DNA of 64,000 nucleotides from CAVRUD01 sp963849635 (GTDB lineage: Bacteria > Chloroflexota > Chloroflexia > Thermomicrobiales > UBA6265): positions 62,001 through 126,000 of the forward strand of contig CAWKIA010000027.1 of the NCBI GenBank assembly GCA_963849635.1, given 5' to 3'. Positions 51,944 through 60,755 of this stretch are shown here, piece by piece. Position 1 is the stretch's first letter. Each line of letters starts with the position of its first letter. The notes under the pieces were generated by a model. The model worked only from the letters and a program-made list of their open reading frames with translations, was not told the DNA's origin and searched no databases. The translations under genes were made by a program, and so were the position numbers.

Positions 51944-52903
51944 TCAGTCGCCCTCGAAGACCAGTTCGTGCGCCCTCGTCTGGGCCCACCGGTAGAAGTC
52001 TTCGTTTCCTGACTTGGCGAAGAAGCGCGAGGCGTCCAGCGCGATGTAGGCCTGGTAGCACCGCAGCCGCTCGGCGAATCCGGGGAGGTCGATGCCCCGG
52101 CCGGCCCAACGACGTCGATAGGTGACCGCGTAGTCCATCCCCTTGCCCCAGAAATCGAGCCAGGCGACGTCGTAGAGCGGGTCCCCGTACTTTGCGTTGA
52201 TCCAGTCCAGCACGGCGGTGATTCTGCTGTCCTCCGCCAGGACATTGCCGAACCCGAAATCACCGTGGACCAGGGCGCGGGCCTCGGGGCAGAACGGGAG
52301 CAGCGCAACCATCCGCTCATACAACCGGTCGAAGGACGCCCGGTCGAGGAACGTCGTGTCGAACAGCCCGTGCCAGCCGTCGTAGAAGTCGCCGGGTGGC
52401 CCGGGATCGCGGACGTCCCGGAGGTAGTCGTGCCAACTGGCGAACATGCCGTTGCCGTCGTCGCCGATGATCCCCGACCCGACGGTGCCGGTGGTGTCCA
52501 CGGCATGGATGTCGTCGAGCGCGTCGAGCAGGGCGGGGACGAGCGCGGTGGTGGCGGCCGGGGGGAGATGGTCGACCGGCGTGCCCTGGGCGCGTTCCGA
52601 AACCGCGAAGTGCAGATCCTGGAGGCGCCCATGACTGAGGATCGCCGGGATCGGCACCGCCGACCCGACCAGGCCGGCGAGGAACGCCTCCTTCGCGAAG
52701 TTGGCGCCAAGCCCGCGGTTGAACCGCACGATGACCGGAACGCCGCCCACGGCGGAGGAAAACGTCTGGGCGACTTGCCCGCCCACCAGCTGCTCGGGAG
52801 GTTCGATGGCTCCGTCAAATCGCTCGCGCAGGAGCGCGATGACGGCATCGGCATCGACCACCGGCGGGCTCCATGCCGACTGTCCGTCCTCGTCGTTCGC
52901 CAT
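51944..52903 (-). CDS. Aminoglycoside phosphotransferase-family kinase
   Basis: 319 residues with a protein-kinase-like APH fold. The nucleotide-binding lobe is QTFSSAVGGVPVIVRFNRGL; the catalytic loop is ALVHGDFGFGNVLAEDSRIT (H-G-D-x-x-x-x-N), and the metal-binding Asp lies in AVLDWINAKYGDPLYDVAWL. Members phosphorylate antibiotics, hydroxylated metabolites or macrolides; this one cannot be assigned. ATG 52903 follows GGAGAAG. It appears to be a single-gene unit. Confidence 0.85.
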   Translation of the reverse strand: MANDEDGQSAWSPPVVDADAVIALLRERFDGAIEPPEQLVGGQVAQTFSSAVGGVPVIVRFNRGLGANFAKEAFLAGLVGSAVPIPAILSHGRLQDLHFAVSERAQGTPVDHLPPAATTALVPALLDALDDIHAVDTTGTVGSGIIGDDGNGMFASWHDYLRDVRDPGPPGDFYDGWHGLFDTTFLDRASFDRLYERMVALLPFCPEARALVHGDFGFGNVLAEDSRITAVLDWINAKYGDPLYDVAWLDFWGKGMDYAVTYRRRWAGRGIDLPGFAERLRCYQAYIALDASRFFAKSGNEDFYRWAQTRAHELVFEGD

Positions 52904-53033
52904 CGTCTTCTCCAGGTACTCGTCCGTGACCCATGGCAGCGCCAAGTCCAGATCGTCGCTTACAGATGCACGGAGAAGGCACGAGGCGTCAAGCACGGGT
53001 GCATGCGCAAGATAAGAAAAGAGTCGCTCGTGA

Positions 53034-53570
53034 TCAAGAAGTGGGGGTAGAGCGGCGCTTGCGGGGGGCGGCGGAGCGGGGTGGTTGGGCGCGCATGTGG
53101 TCGCGGACGCGGGTCATGATGTCGCCAAGGTGGGGCAGGTCGGCGGCGGTCAGGGGGTCGATGAGCAGGCGGCGAACGACCTGGATGTGGCCGGGGAGGA
53201 CGCGGCCGATGAGGGCCCGGCCGCTGGCGGTGATGGTGACCAGGGTGGCGCGCTGGTCATCGGGGTGGGGACCGCGGGTGATGAGGCCGGCTTTTTCCAG
53301 CAGTCCGGCCTGGTGGGTGAGACCGCTGCGGCTGTAGACGACGCCATCCGCGAGTTGCGTCATGGTCAGCTGGCCGTCGGCACCGGCGAGGCGGGCGAGG
53401 AGTTGGAACTGCACGTAGCTGATATCGCCCTCGGCCCGGAGCTGCTGCTCAACCTGGTGCTGGAGCAGGCTGACGGCTTCCATGAGCACGAAGTAGGCGC
53501 CCAGCTCCTGGGGATCGAGCGCCTGGACGCCATCGGTACCGGGGTCGGGGTCGGGATTGGTGGCGATCAT
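53034..53570 (-). CDS. MarR-family repressor, probably redox or quinone sensing
   Basis: 178 residues. Winged helix: QLRAEGDISYVQFQLLARLA, LTMTQLADGVVYSRSGLTHQ (recognition helix) and GLITRGPHPDDQRATLVTIT (wing). It is divergent from an NADPH:quinone oxidoreductase-like gene with two palindromes between, the classical layout of a MarR autorepressor controlling a detoxifying reductase. There is no cysteine in the sequence, so sensing would be by ligand rather than thiol oxidation. A TATGAT box ends only 6 bases before ATG 53570, suggesting a leaderless or nearly leaderless mRNA. Confidence 0.85.
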   Translation of the reverse strand: MIATNPDPDPGTDGVQALDPQELGAYFVLMEAVSLLQHQVEQQLRAEGDISYVQFQLLARLAGADGQLTMTQLADGVVYSRSGLTHQAGLLEKAGLITRGPHPDDQRATLVTITASGRALIGRVLPGHIQVVRRLLIDPLTAADLPHLGDIMTRVRDHMRAQPPRSAAPRKRRSTPTS

Positions 53571-53576
53571 GCCTCG

Positions 53577-53582
53577 ATCATA
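53577..53582 (-). promoter_or_regulatory. -10 box of the MarR gene, leaderless transcript likely
   Basis: TATGAT on the minus strand, with 6 bases to the ATG at 53570. Transcription would start at or next to the start codon. The matching -35 is weak. Confidence 0.5.
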
Positions 53583-53633
53583 CAGGCTTCGCACCCTAAG
53601 CACGATGTCGCTTGCCCCGCATTGTGGTGGTTG

Positions 53634-53690
53634 TGCTTCGATGTCGAAGCATGATAGACTCCGCCATATGCTTCGATATCGAAGCATATG
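53634..53690 (+). promoter_or_regulatory. Two palindromic MarR operators over the reductase promoter
   Basis: Site 1 (53634-53651) is TGCTTCGA-TG-TCGAAGCA. Site 2 (53665-53690) is a perfect 26-base palindrome with half-site CATATGCTTCGAT. The shared core is GCTTCGA..TCGAAGC, and the centres are 35 bases apart. A possible promoter, TTGTGC (53631-53636) and TAGACT (53655-53660) with an 18-base spacer, is overlapped by site 1, while site 2 lies just downstream of the -10 and reaches close to the ribosome binding site at 53694. Binding would block the reductase gene directly. Confidence 0.85.
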
Positions 53691-53705
53691 GATTGGAGAA
53701 TGATC

Positions 53706-54638
53706 ATGAAAGCGGTGCGTTATCACGCCTACGGTGACAGTGATGTCCTCGTCTATGAGGATGCCGACCGCCCCATGGCGGGCCCAGGGCAGGTGGTGGT
53801 CCAGGTTTCTGGGACTTCGTTCAACCAGGTGGATGCTTCGATCCGCGCGGGCTTCCTGCAGCAGGTCTTCCCGGTGGCCCTCCCCCACATCCCGAACTTC
53901 GATCTGGCCGGCACCATCGCCGAGATCGGCGAGGGCGTGAGCGGCTGGAACGTTGGCGACGCAGTCGTGGCGTTTCTGCCGATGAACGAGCCGGGCGCGG
54001 CCGCCGAGTACGTCGCGGCGCCCGCCGAGATACTGGCCGCCGCCCCCCGCACCGGTGAGTTGGCCGACGCGGCGGCGCTGCCCACGGCCGGGCTGGCGTC
54101 CTGGCAGGCGTTGTTCGAGCACGCCGGCCTGAAGACGGGCCAGAGCATCTTGATCAACGGAGCGGGCGGAGCAGTCGGTGGATACGCCGTCCAGCTCGCC
54201 GCCCGGGCCGGTGCCACCGTGACCGCGACCGCCAGCGCGCGCAGCCACGACCGCATCCGCTCTTACGGCGCCGGCCGAATCATCGACTACACCACCACCC
54301 CCGTTCCCGAGGCGGTGGCCGGGCAGCGGTTCGACGTGGTCCTGAACCTGGCCTACATCGGCGCGGACGAGACCGCGCAGCTCGTTGACACGGTCGCCGA
54401 TGGCGGCGCCTTTGTCACCACGGTCATCCCCGGACCCAAGGAAGCCGGGCGCGGTGTGCGGACGGTAGAGGTCTTCACGCGAAGCGACGCCTCCCAGCTC
54501 GCCGAGCTGGTCGCCCGCGTCGACGCCGGAGACTTGAAAATCGACGTGGCCGAGCGGCGGCCGCTGACCGACCTGGCAGCCGTCCACGACGAGGCCGCCG
54601 CTGGCCGGCTGGCCGGCAAGACCGTCCTCACCCCTTGA
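53706..54638 (+). CDS. NADPH:quinone oxidoreductase-like MDR-family protein
   Basis: 310 residues of the medium-chain dehydrogenase/reductase superfamily, zinc-free quinone reductase branch: MKAVRYHAYGDSDVLVYEDA, VQVSGTSFNQVDASIRAGFL, IPNFDLAGTIAEIGEGVSGW, and the Rossmann motif SILINGAGGAVGGYAVQLAA followed by GATVTATASARSHDRIRSYG. It probably reduces quinones or other electrophiles with NADPH. GGAGA lies 7 bases before ATG 53706. Expression should be controlled by the divergent MarR protein through the palindromes upstream. Confidence 0.88.
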   Translation: MKAVRYHAYGDSDVLVYEDADRPMAGPGQVVVQVSGTSFNQVDASIRAGFLQQVFPVALPHIPNFDLAGTIAEIGEGVSGWNVGDAVVAFLPMNEPGAAAEYVAAPAEILAAAPRTGELADAAALPTAGLASWQALFEHAGLKTGQSILINGAGGAVGGYAVQLAARAGATVTATASARSHDRIRSYGAGRIIDYTTTPVPEAVAGQRFDVVLNLAYIGADETAQLVDTVADGGAFVTTVIPGPKEAGRGVRTVEVFTRSDASQLAELVARVDAGDLKIDVAERRPLTDLAAVHDEAAAGRLAGKTVLTP

Positions 54639-54719
54639 TCTCGCGTGCCACCGCACCGCGGCTGCCCGCGCCTTCCCTACGCGTAATCCTCCACGATCAC
54701 GCGGCGTCCGATCCGGCGT

Positions 54720-56111
54720 TTACGAAACGCCGGGCGCGGCCGGGAGGATTTGCACGACCATGAGCGCCGCCGGTTCTGTTCCCTCATTGGTTGCCGCGTA
54801 CGTCGTGCCGGTTGGTAGCGCGACCCCCTCCCCGGCCGCCACGACGCCAGCCCATCTCGTCCCTCCGCTCCAGGACGCCGGAGTGCCTCGCGCGGCGAGC
54901 GATTCCGCCCCGGTTGCGAGCGTCAGGTGGCCTTCGCCCGTCGACACCTCGACGCGGATGGTCCCCGCATCGACCGCCAAGAGCTCCATCCCGGTGACGG
55001 GATGGGACGCGATCCCCGCGCCCGGTGCCATGGTGAGCCGGGCTGCAACGACCGTCGCCGGGCCGTTCAGGAGGGCGGCGATGGGGCCGCCGGCCATCAG
55101 CTGGACGGCGGCGCCAGGGAGCAGCGCGGCCGGAGACAACGCGGAGGCGTCGATGCCCTCGTTCTCGGGCGAGCGCTCGGCAGTCGGGCGCAGGGCGACC
55201 TCCAGGAGCACGGCCGGTACCTGCCCGTCGTTGTCGACCGCGAACGGAGTGCCAGTCGGCACGATGGTCAGGTCACCCGGTCGGAGGGGCACTTCGCCCC
55301 CGTGGCGTGTCCCCGCCGCGTTGCCTTGCGGGTCCACCCCCAAGAGGCGCACGGTGAGCGCGCCGGCTTCCAACATGAGCACCTCGGGGCCCGGCCCGAT
55401 CAGGGGAGAGAGGCGGGCACCCGGTGGCAGCGTCACGCGGTTGATTTCGACGGCGGCGGGACCCGCCGGCAGGGTGGCGAGCGGCGCGGCGAAGAGTGGC
55501 TGGGCGGACGTCGCGCCGGCATCCAGCTCCCAGCGGCCGAAGGCGACGATCCGATCCCCGTCCAGGCGGAAGCGGTCGACCGCGCTCCACCCTCCGGCCG
55601 GACCGCTGACCGGGAAGCCCAGGACTGAGTCGTACCCGCCGCCGGCGACCGTCACGACGGCAATCACCTGGTCGCCGGCGGCGATCAGGTCCTCGACGGC
55701 GAGCTGGAGGCCGGGAAAGGCGGCTGGGAGCCGGTCGATGGTCGGCCGGAGCGCGGTGCCAGATGCGTCTGGCGGGCGGTCGGCGGTCCGGAGCAACTCG
55801 GGCGCAACCAGGTCGGCGAGGTCCGGGGGGTTCCCGGTGCGCAGGGCCTGGTTGACGGCGGCGTAGAAGCGATGGACCGCCGCCACGTCGGTCACGCCCG
55901 GGTTCTGCCGAACCGGCCGGCCAGGCAGGATAAGGGCGGTCGCAATCAGGGCGACGGCGGTGGTGAGGGAAAGGGCGATGGCCAGGAGGGAAAACGACCG
56001 AGCGGCGCATGCGCATCTCCGGGAGCGAGGGCGGTATGGGAGCGGCCGGCCGGTCCGCGCACCGCCATCGTGCCCGTGCCTCCATCCACGCGCATGCGTC
56101 TTCCGACTCAT
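54720..56111 (-). CDS. Membrane-anchored SnoaL-like/double-cupin protein (module copy 4)
   Basis: 463 residues. A basic N-terminal stretch precedes one transmembrane or export segment (SLLAIALSLTTAVALIATAL). The SnoaL-like domain (VHRFYAAVNQALRTGNPPDL ... APELLRTADRPPD to FRLDGDRIVAFGRWE) and two cupin-like barrels (RVTLPPGARLSPLIGPGPEV then LMLEAGALTV; RLTMAPGAGIASHPVTGMEL then LAVDAGTIRVEV) follow, exactly as in copies 1-3. Only one His is left at the metal-site position of barrel 2. ATG 56111 has no good ribosome binding site; a later start before the hydrophobic segment is possible. It lies 71 bases downstream of the LuxR-STAND gene on the same strand. Confidence 0.8.
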   Translation of the reverse strand: MSRKTHARGWRHGHDGGARTGRPLPYRPRSRRCACAARSFSLLAIALSLTTAVALIATALILPGRPVRQNPGVTDVAAVHRFYAAVNQALRTGNPPDLADLVAPELLRTADRPPDASGTALRPTIDRLPAAFPGLQLAVEDLIAAGDQVIAVVTVAGGGYDSVLGFPVSGPAGGWSAVDRFRLDGDRIVAFGRWELDAGATSAQPLFAAPLATLPAGPAAVEINRVTLPPGARLSPLIGPGPEVLMLEAGALTVRLLGVDPQGNAAGTRHGGEVPLRPGDLTIVPTGTPFAVDNDGQVPAVLLEVALRPTAERSPENEGIDASALSPAALLPGAAVQLMAGGPIAALLNGPATVVAARLTMAPGAGIASHPVTGMELLAVDAGTIRVEVSTGEGHLTLATGAESLAARGTPASWSGGTRWAGVVAAGEGVALPTGTTYAATNEGTEPAALMVVQILPAAPGVS

Positions 56112-56182
56112 TCAAACGTCCGAGGGTAGCGAAGGGGGCGTAGGTATTCTGCGCACGCGCGGCGCCGTACAGGGTTGACCTC

Positions 56183-58550
56183 TCAGCCGAGCCCTTGGCG
56201 GACGGCGTAGGCCGCGGCGGCGGCGCGCGATCGGACCTCGAGCTTCGCCAGGATGCTGGCTACGTGGTTCGTTACGGTGCGGCGGCTGACGAACAGGGCG
56301 GCGGCGATCTCGCGGTCGGCGTGTCCCGCCGCGACCAGCCGCAGCACGTCCAGCTCGCGCGGGGTCAGGCCGCCAGGGTTGGGGTTCGCCGTGGCTACCG
56401 GCCGGGTGACGGAGGGCAGCCGCTCGGCCAATGCGACCGCCTCGGCGACGGCATCGCCAAGCGACAAGTCCTTGCCGTCCGCGGCGACCCCCGATGCCTT
56501 GCCATCACCGAGGTCGGCCCGGATCGCCGCCAGGGCACGCTCTAACGGCGCATCGAGGTCCGGGTGGAGGGCGACCCCCATGTCCGCGCGCCACCGTTCG
56601 GCGGCGCCGAGCAGGCGCGCCGCCGGCTCCGCGTGCCCGAGCACCGCCGCCGCGCAGGCCAACCGGACCAGGCAGCCGGCGGCGTCGCGCTCGTCCCCGA
56701 TCTCCCAGAATGCGGTCAGCGCCTCCCCTGCCAGGGCAGCCGCCCGGGCCTCGTCGCCCCGATCCTGCGCAATCGCCGCCTGCATGAGGCCGACCATCGC
56801 GATGCCCCATGCGTCGCCCCGCTGCCGGTAGCACGCCAGGGCCTCGCCAAAGAGGTCGGTAGAGGGGGTGCCTTCGCCAGCCTTGTGGCGCGAGAGAGCG
56901 AGCCCCCAGAGCACCTCCGGGATCGGGTCAAGGCCCGCAACCCGGCACACGGACAGCGCCTGCTCGAATCGCGGCAACGCGCCGGCCGGATCGCTCCGCC
57001 CGAGGGCGGTGAACCCCAGCAAGTGGAGTGTGTCCGCCTCCCCCAGTTGGTCGTTCGCCTCCCGCCGGATTTCCAGGCATTCGATGAGCATCTCCTCCGC
57101 CCGCGCGATGTCCAACCGCCGGTGTGCGAGACACCCGGCGGCCTGCAAGAGGTCGGCCCGCAGGGAGGGAGGGGTTTGCGCCGGCGTCGCCAGGGCAAGC
57201 GCCCGGTCCAACCAGTCGCGCCCTTCGCTCAGCGGGCCACGGACGAACCAAAACGGCAGTAGGGCTGCGGCCAGGCGCAACCCTGTCTCCGTCTCACCAG
57301 GGCCCATCGACCAGGTGAGGGCGGCCCGCACGTTGTCGTGGTCGGACTGCACCCGCTCGACCAGGGCGCGCTGCTCAGCTCCGCCCGTGGGCCATAGTTG
57401 CTGAGCAAGGTGGAGGAAGGCGGCCGCGTGAGCGTTTCGCGTCGCCGGTTCCTCGCCGCTGGCCGCCAACTCCTCGATCGCGAAGGAGCGGACCGTTTCG
57501 AGCATCGCAAAGCGCGGGTTCGTACCGCCCAGCGGCCGCACCAAACTCTGCTCGGCCAGCGCCTCCACGCCCGAGAAGACGTCTTCGTAGGAGTTCCCTG
57601 CGACCGCCGCGGCCGCTTCCAACTGAAATCCCCCCACGAAGACCGCGAGGCGGCGAAACAGCACCTGCTCGGCGCTGCCCAGCAGATCGTGACTCCAGGC
57701 GATGGCGTCCCGCATCGTCCGCAGGCGCGCAGGTTGATCGCGGGGACCGCCCGTGAGCACGGGCAACCGTTGCTCCAGCCGGACCAGCAGCGTCGCGGGG
57801 GGCAGCAGCCGTGTCTTGGCGGCCGCCAGCTCGATGGCCAGCGGCAGCCCGTCGAGCCGGGCGGCAGATTGAAGGCGATCACCGGAGCATGCTGCGGGGT
57901 GAGGACGAAGGTGGGGTCGGCGGCGCGGGCGCGGTCGGCGAAGAGCCGAACAGCGTCGGCATCGGTCAGCTGTTGGGGAGGATCGACGGGATCTGGGAGC
58001 GGAAAGGGTGGGACAGGGTAGACCTGCTCGCTCGAGACGCGCAGGGAGCCCGGCTCGTGGCAAGGACCACGAGCCGGGGACAGGCGGCGAGGAGGGTGGC
58101 GACCAGGGATGCCGCATCGACGACCTGCTCGAAGTTGTCGAGCACCAGGAGCAACTCCCGATCCTGCACCGCCTCTGCCAGCCCTTCGGCGATCGGCCTG
58201 TCGCTGTCCTCCCGGACGCCGAGGGCGCGAGAGACGGTCGGAGCGACGATGTCCGGCAACACGACCGGCGTTAGGTCCACAAACGCCGCCCCGTCGCCGA
58301 ACTCAGTCTCAAGCTCGGCGGCCACCCGAAGGGCAAGCCGCGTTTTGCCCACGCCGCCGGGGCCGGTCAACGTCAGCAGGCGAACGTCGGGGCGGCGAAG
58401 CAGGTCGCAGACGTGCCCGATTTCGCGCTCTCGCCCGACGAAGCTCGTGAGCGACACCGGCAAGGGGGACCTAAGCCGGTCTCGGTCAGGCCGGGGCCCT
58501 GGGGCGATCGGCTGAGGAGGGGCTGGATCAGTGGCATTCCAGTTGGCCAC
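56183..58550 (-). CDS. LuxR-family STAND regulator (ATPase-TPR-HTH), two frame breaks
   Basis: About 788 residues when joined. Part 1 has LPVSLTSFVGREREIGHVCD, Walker A GPGGVGKT, Walker B LLLVLDNFEQV and VVLATSRAP. After a shift near 58060 comes RVSSEQVYPVPPFPLPDPVD. After a second near 57880 come RLDGLPLAIELAAAKTRLLP, TPR-like helices, and the LuxR domain LTPRELDVLRLVAAGHADRE then LFVSRRTVTNHVASILAKLE. I prefer GTG 58550 to ATG 58571 because the upstream DNA aligns with the leaders of the TIR-STAND pair, where the start follows GCAGGAC at the same distance. It probably controls the SnoaL/cupin gene downstream. Confidence 0.8.
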
Positions 58551-58569
58551 GGGCAAGTCCTGCGAGAGC

Positions 58570-58608
58570 ATCGGCGCGTGCGACGACGGGGTGGATACGC
58601 CCAGTCTA
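58570..58608 (-). promoter_or_regulatory. Conserved STAND-gene leader, copy C
   Basis: On the minus strand TAGACT (58608-58603) is followed 26 bases later (start to start) by CGCACGCGCCGAT (58582-58570) and then TCGCAGGAC. The same elements in copies A and B are TAAACT and an identical 13-base block at 27 and 26 bases. Conserved order and spacing in an otherwise diverged region suggest a shared promoter and binding site. Confidence 0.6.
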
Positions 58609-58697
58609 TGCCAACGGAGCCGGCTGCCACACGAACGACCAATGCCGGTAGCCGAGTGCGAATGCCGTGTTCGCTGCAGCGCGCCCCCCGTCGAACG

Positions 58698-59339
58698 TCA
58701 TGACAACTCGTTGCCGGCACCCGACCAGGCGGAATCGTCGACGGCGCAGGAACGATAGTTGAGCGCGCCAGCCTCGCGGCGAGGGCGCGGCGTCGGGCCA
58801 GGCCACCCGATGGCAGCGGCCCACCCACCATCGGGAAACGGCCCGCTGAGCGTTGTCTCAACCGTCGTCCCGCCGCAGGCGGCATAGAACGCCTGGGCCG
58901 CGGCATTTTGGTTAAGCACCCAGAGGTAGAGCCGGCTGTCGGCTGGTCGGGACAGGGTGAGGTGCTGCGCGGCTTCGAAGAGCAGGCCCCGGCCGATGCC
59001 GGCCCGCTGGAGTCGGTGGGATACGTGCAGGTTGTCGAGCAGCGCGCCCCACTCGGGATCCGCATCGAGGATCAGGTGGACGAAGCCGACCACCTCACCG
59101 GAGCGGTCGGCGACGACGGACAACTGGTCCGCGGCGGGAGCCGTCAGGCGCTCGGTCCACACCACCTGGCGATCCGCGACGATGTCCCCATCGAGGTAGG
59201 CATCGCTGAAAGCCCCCCGATAGTGCCGCCGCCAGCTGTCGGCGTGAAGTGCCGCGATGGCCGCGACGTCCTGGACGGTCGCCTGCCGCACGGCGATCTC
59301 CGGTGGCGGCGCGCTCCTTTCCGCCTCGTTCTCCGCCAC
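58698..59339 (-). CDS. GNAT-family acetyltransferase
   Basis: 213 residues. The GNAT core is IAVRQATVQDVAAIAALHAD, GEVVGFVHLILDADPEWGAL, the acetyl-CoA loop HRLQRAGIGRGLLFEAAQHL (Q/R-x-x-G-x-G), and LWVLNQNAAAQAFYAACGGT, which is the usual C-terminal signature. The Pro/Arg-rich tail is unusual but not conserved. GTG 59339 follows GAGGG at 8 bases. The substrate is unknown. Confidence 0.85.
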   Translation of the reverse strand: MAENEAERSAPPPEIAVRQATVQDVAAIAALHADSWRRHYRGAFSDAYLDGDIVADRQVVWTERLTAPAADQLSVVADRSGEVVGFVHLILDADPEWGALLDNLHVSHRLQRAGIGRGLLFEAAQHLTLSRPADSRLYLWVLNQNAAAQAFYAACGGTTVETTLSGPFPDGGWAAAIGWPGPTPRPRREAGALNYRSCAVDDSAWSGAGNELS

Positions 59340-59762
59340 AGTAATCCCTCATCCATTGCTCAAGCCTGGCCTTGGCGCTGGTCCTCAGCGGGAAACGCCC
59401 GCTGGCGCCCGGACGCGGCGTGCCACCCCAGCAGCCGAAGCCATAATACTGGGCGCGCTGGGCTGTTCGCCGCAGACAGAACCTGGACGTGGTGCGGGAG
59501 CATCCATCTCGTCGCCTGGCGCACAGGCTTCTTCGAGCCATCTCCGGTTTAGGATGGTGGCCGGTGATTGCTGCTCTCCACGTGGGGTCGCGTCATGGGA
59601 TCTGGTGTAGCTATCCGACTTCCTTAGGTGGCATGCTTGGGGCTTCGCTGCGGCACACAACCCTTTCTCGACTGCACGCCGATCGGAGAACGTCCGGTGC
59701 TCCAACCGCCTTCGCCGCCCGACGACAGCCTGCCCACCGTGCCCACCGCGCGAGGACACCGC
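59340..59762. other. Intergenic stretch with dehydratase scrap
   Basis: The divergent region between the GNAT and phosphotransferase genes. It contains the fragment at 59480-59551 and nothing else I can support; a start for the phosphotransferase as early as 59628 is possible but less likely. Confidence 0.45.
59480..59551 (+). pseudogene. C-terminal scrap of the dehydratase gene, copy 2
   Basis: AACCTGGACGTGGTGCGGGA and GGCTTCTTCGAGCCATCTCC match AATCTGGACGTAGTCCGAGA and GGCTTCTTCGAGCCGACGCC near the end of the gene at 41133. In protein terms NLDVVRE and GFFEPSP are recovered in two frames. Only about 70 bases remain. Confidence 0.75.
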
Positions 59763-60692
59763 ATGGCGTGGACGGCCCTGCCAACTGGGATCGGGATGGC
59801 CCTCGAAGCATGGCTTGGCGAGCCGGTCGTTGCTGCTCAGACGCAGTCCGGCGGGATGTCCCCCGGCACAGTCGCGCGCATCCAGACCGACTCCGGTCGA
59901 CGGGTCTTTTTCAAGGCGGTTGGTCCCTCGCCGAACGCCCGCTCCCCCAAGATCTACCGCCGCGAGGCGGCCATCGCCCACCTGTTGCCGACGTCGGTTC
60001 CTTGCCCACGCCTGCTTTGGTCACACGACGACGGCGAAGGCGGCTGGGTGGCGATGGCGTTCGAAGACGTCGACGGCCGGCAACCGACACTCCCATGGAT
60101 GCCCGCGGAGCTCGATCGCGTGGTCGATTGCATCGTTGGGCTCTCCGAGGCTTTGACGCCATCCCCGCTACCAGTTGAGCAGGTGGGCTTGGCCCGGACT
60201 TGGGGCGGAGTTTCCGTCGGCTGGTGGGCGATGCTGGCGGAAGAGATGGACCTCCTGGAGGACTGGATCCGTCCACGCCTCGATGCCTTGATTTCGCTTG
60301 AGACCGGTGCCGCAGCGGCCGTCGACGGTGAGACGCTGTTGCACATGGACATCCGTGACGACAACCTCCTGCTCACGCCGGACCGCGTCATGGTGGTTGA
60401 CTGGGCGCACGCGCGGATCGGCGCGCCGTGGCTCGATATCGTCCTGATGGCGCCGAGCGTGGCGATGCAGGGCGGGCCCGACCCAGATGCGCTCATCGCC
60501 CGACACCCCGCCGCGCGGGCGGCGAGCCCGGTGGCCATCACGGCGGTGGTCGCCGCGATCGCTGGCTGGCTGACCTACGGCGAGCGGCTACCCCCTCCGC
60601 CTGGACTCCCGAGCTTGCCCGAATTCGTGGCTGCGCAGGCCACCGAGGCGCGTAGGTGGCTGCGGGCCAGAGTCGGTCTGAACGAACCCTGA
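59763..60692 (+). CDS. Aminoglycoside phosphotransferase-like kinase
   Basis: 309 residues with APH features: FFKAVGPSPNARSPKIYRRE (nucleotide lobe), GGWVAMAFEDVDGRQPTLPW (hinge), TLLHMDIRDDNLLLTPDRVM (catalytic loop with H-M-D-x-R-x-x-N) and VVDWAHARIGAPWLDIVLMA (metal Asp). The Gly of the usual H-G-D is Met. ATG 59763 follows GAGG at 7 bases; the frame is open to 59628. It differs strongly from the phosphotransferase at 51944. Substrate unknown. Confidence 0.8.
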   Translation: MAWTALPTGIGMALEAWLGEPVVAAQTQSGGMSPGTVARIQTDSGRRVFFKAVGPSPNARSPKIYRREAAIAHLLPTSVPCPRLLWSHDDGEGGWVAMAFEDVDGRQPTLPWMPAELDRVVDCIVGLSEALTPSPLPVEQVGLARTWGGVSVGWWAMLAEEMDLLEDWIRPRLDALISLETGAAAAVDGETLLHMDIRDDNLLLTPDRVMVVDWAHARIGAPWLDIVLMAPSVAMQGGPDPDALIARHPAARAASPVAITAVVAAIAGWLTYGERLPPPPGLPSLPEFVAAQATEARRWLRARVGLNEP

Positions 60693-60755
60693 TGACTTGT
60701 CACAATACGTCGAACGACGAGATAGTCCAGAAGCTCAAAACGGTGGGAGGACTCC

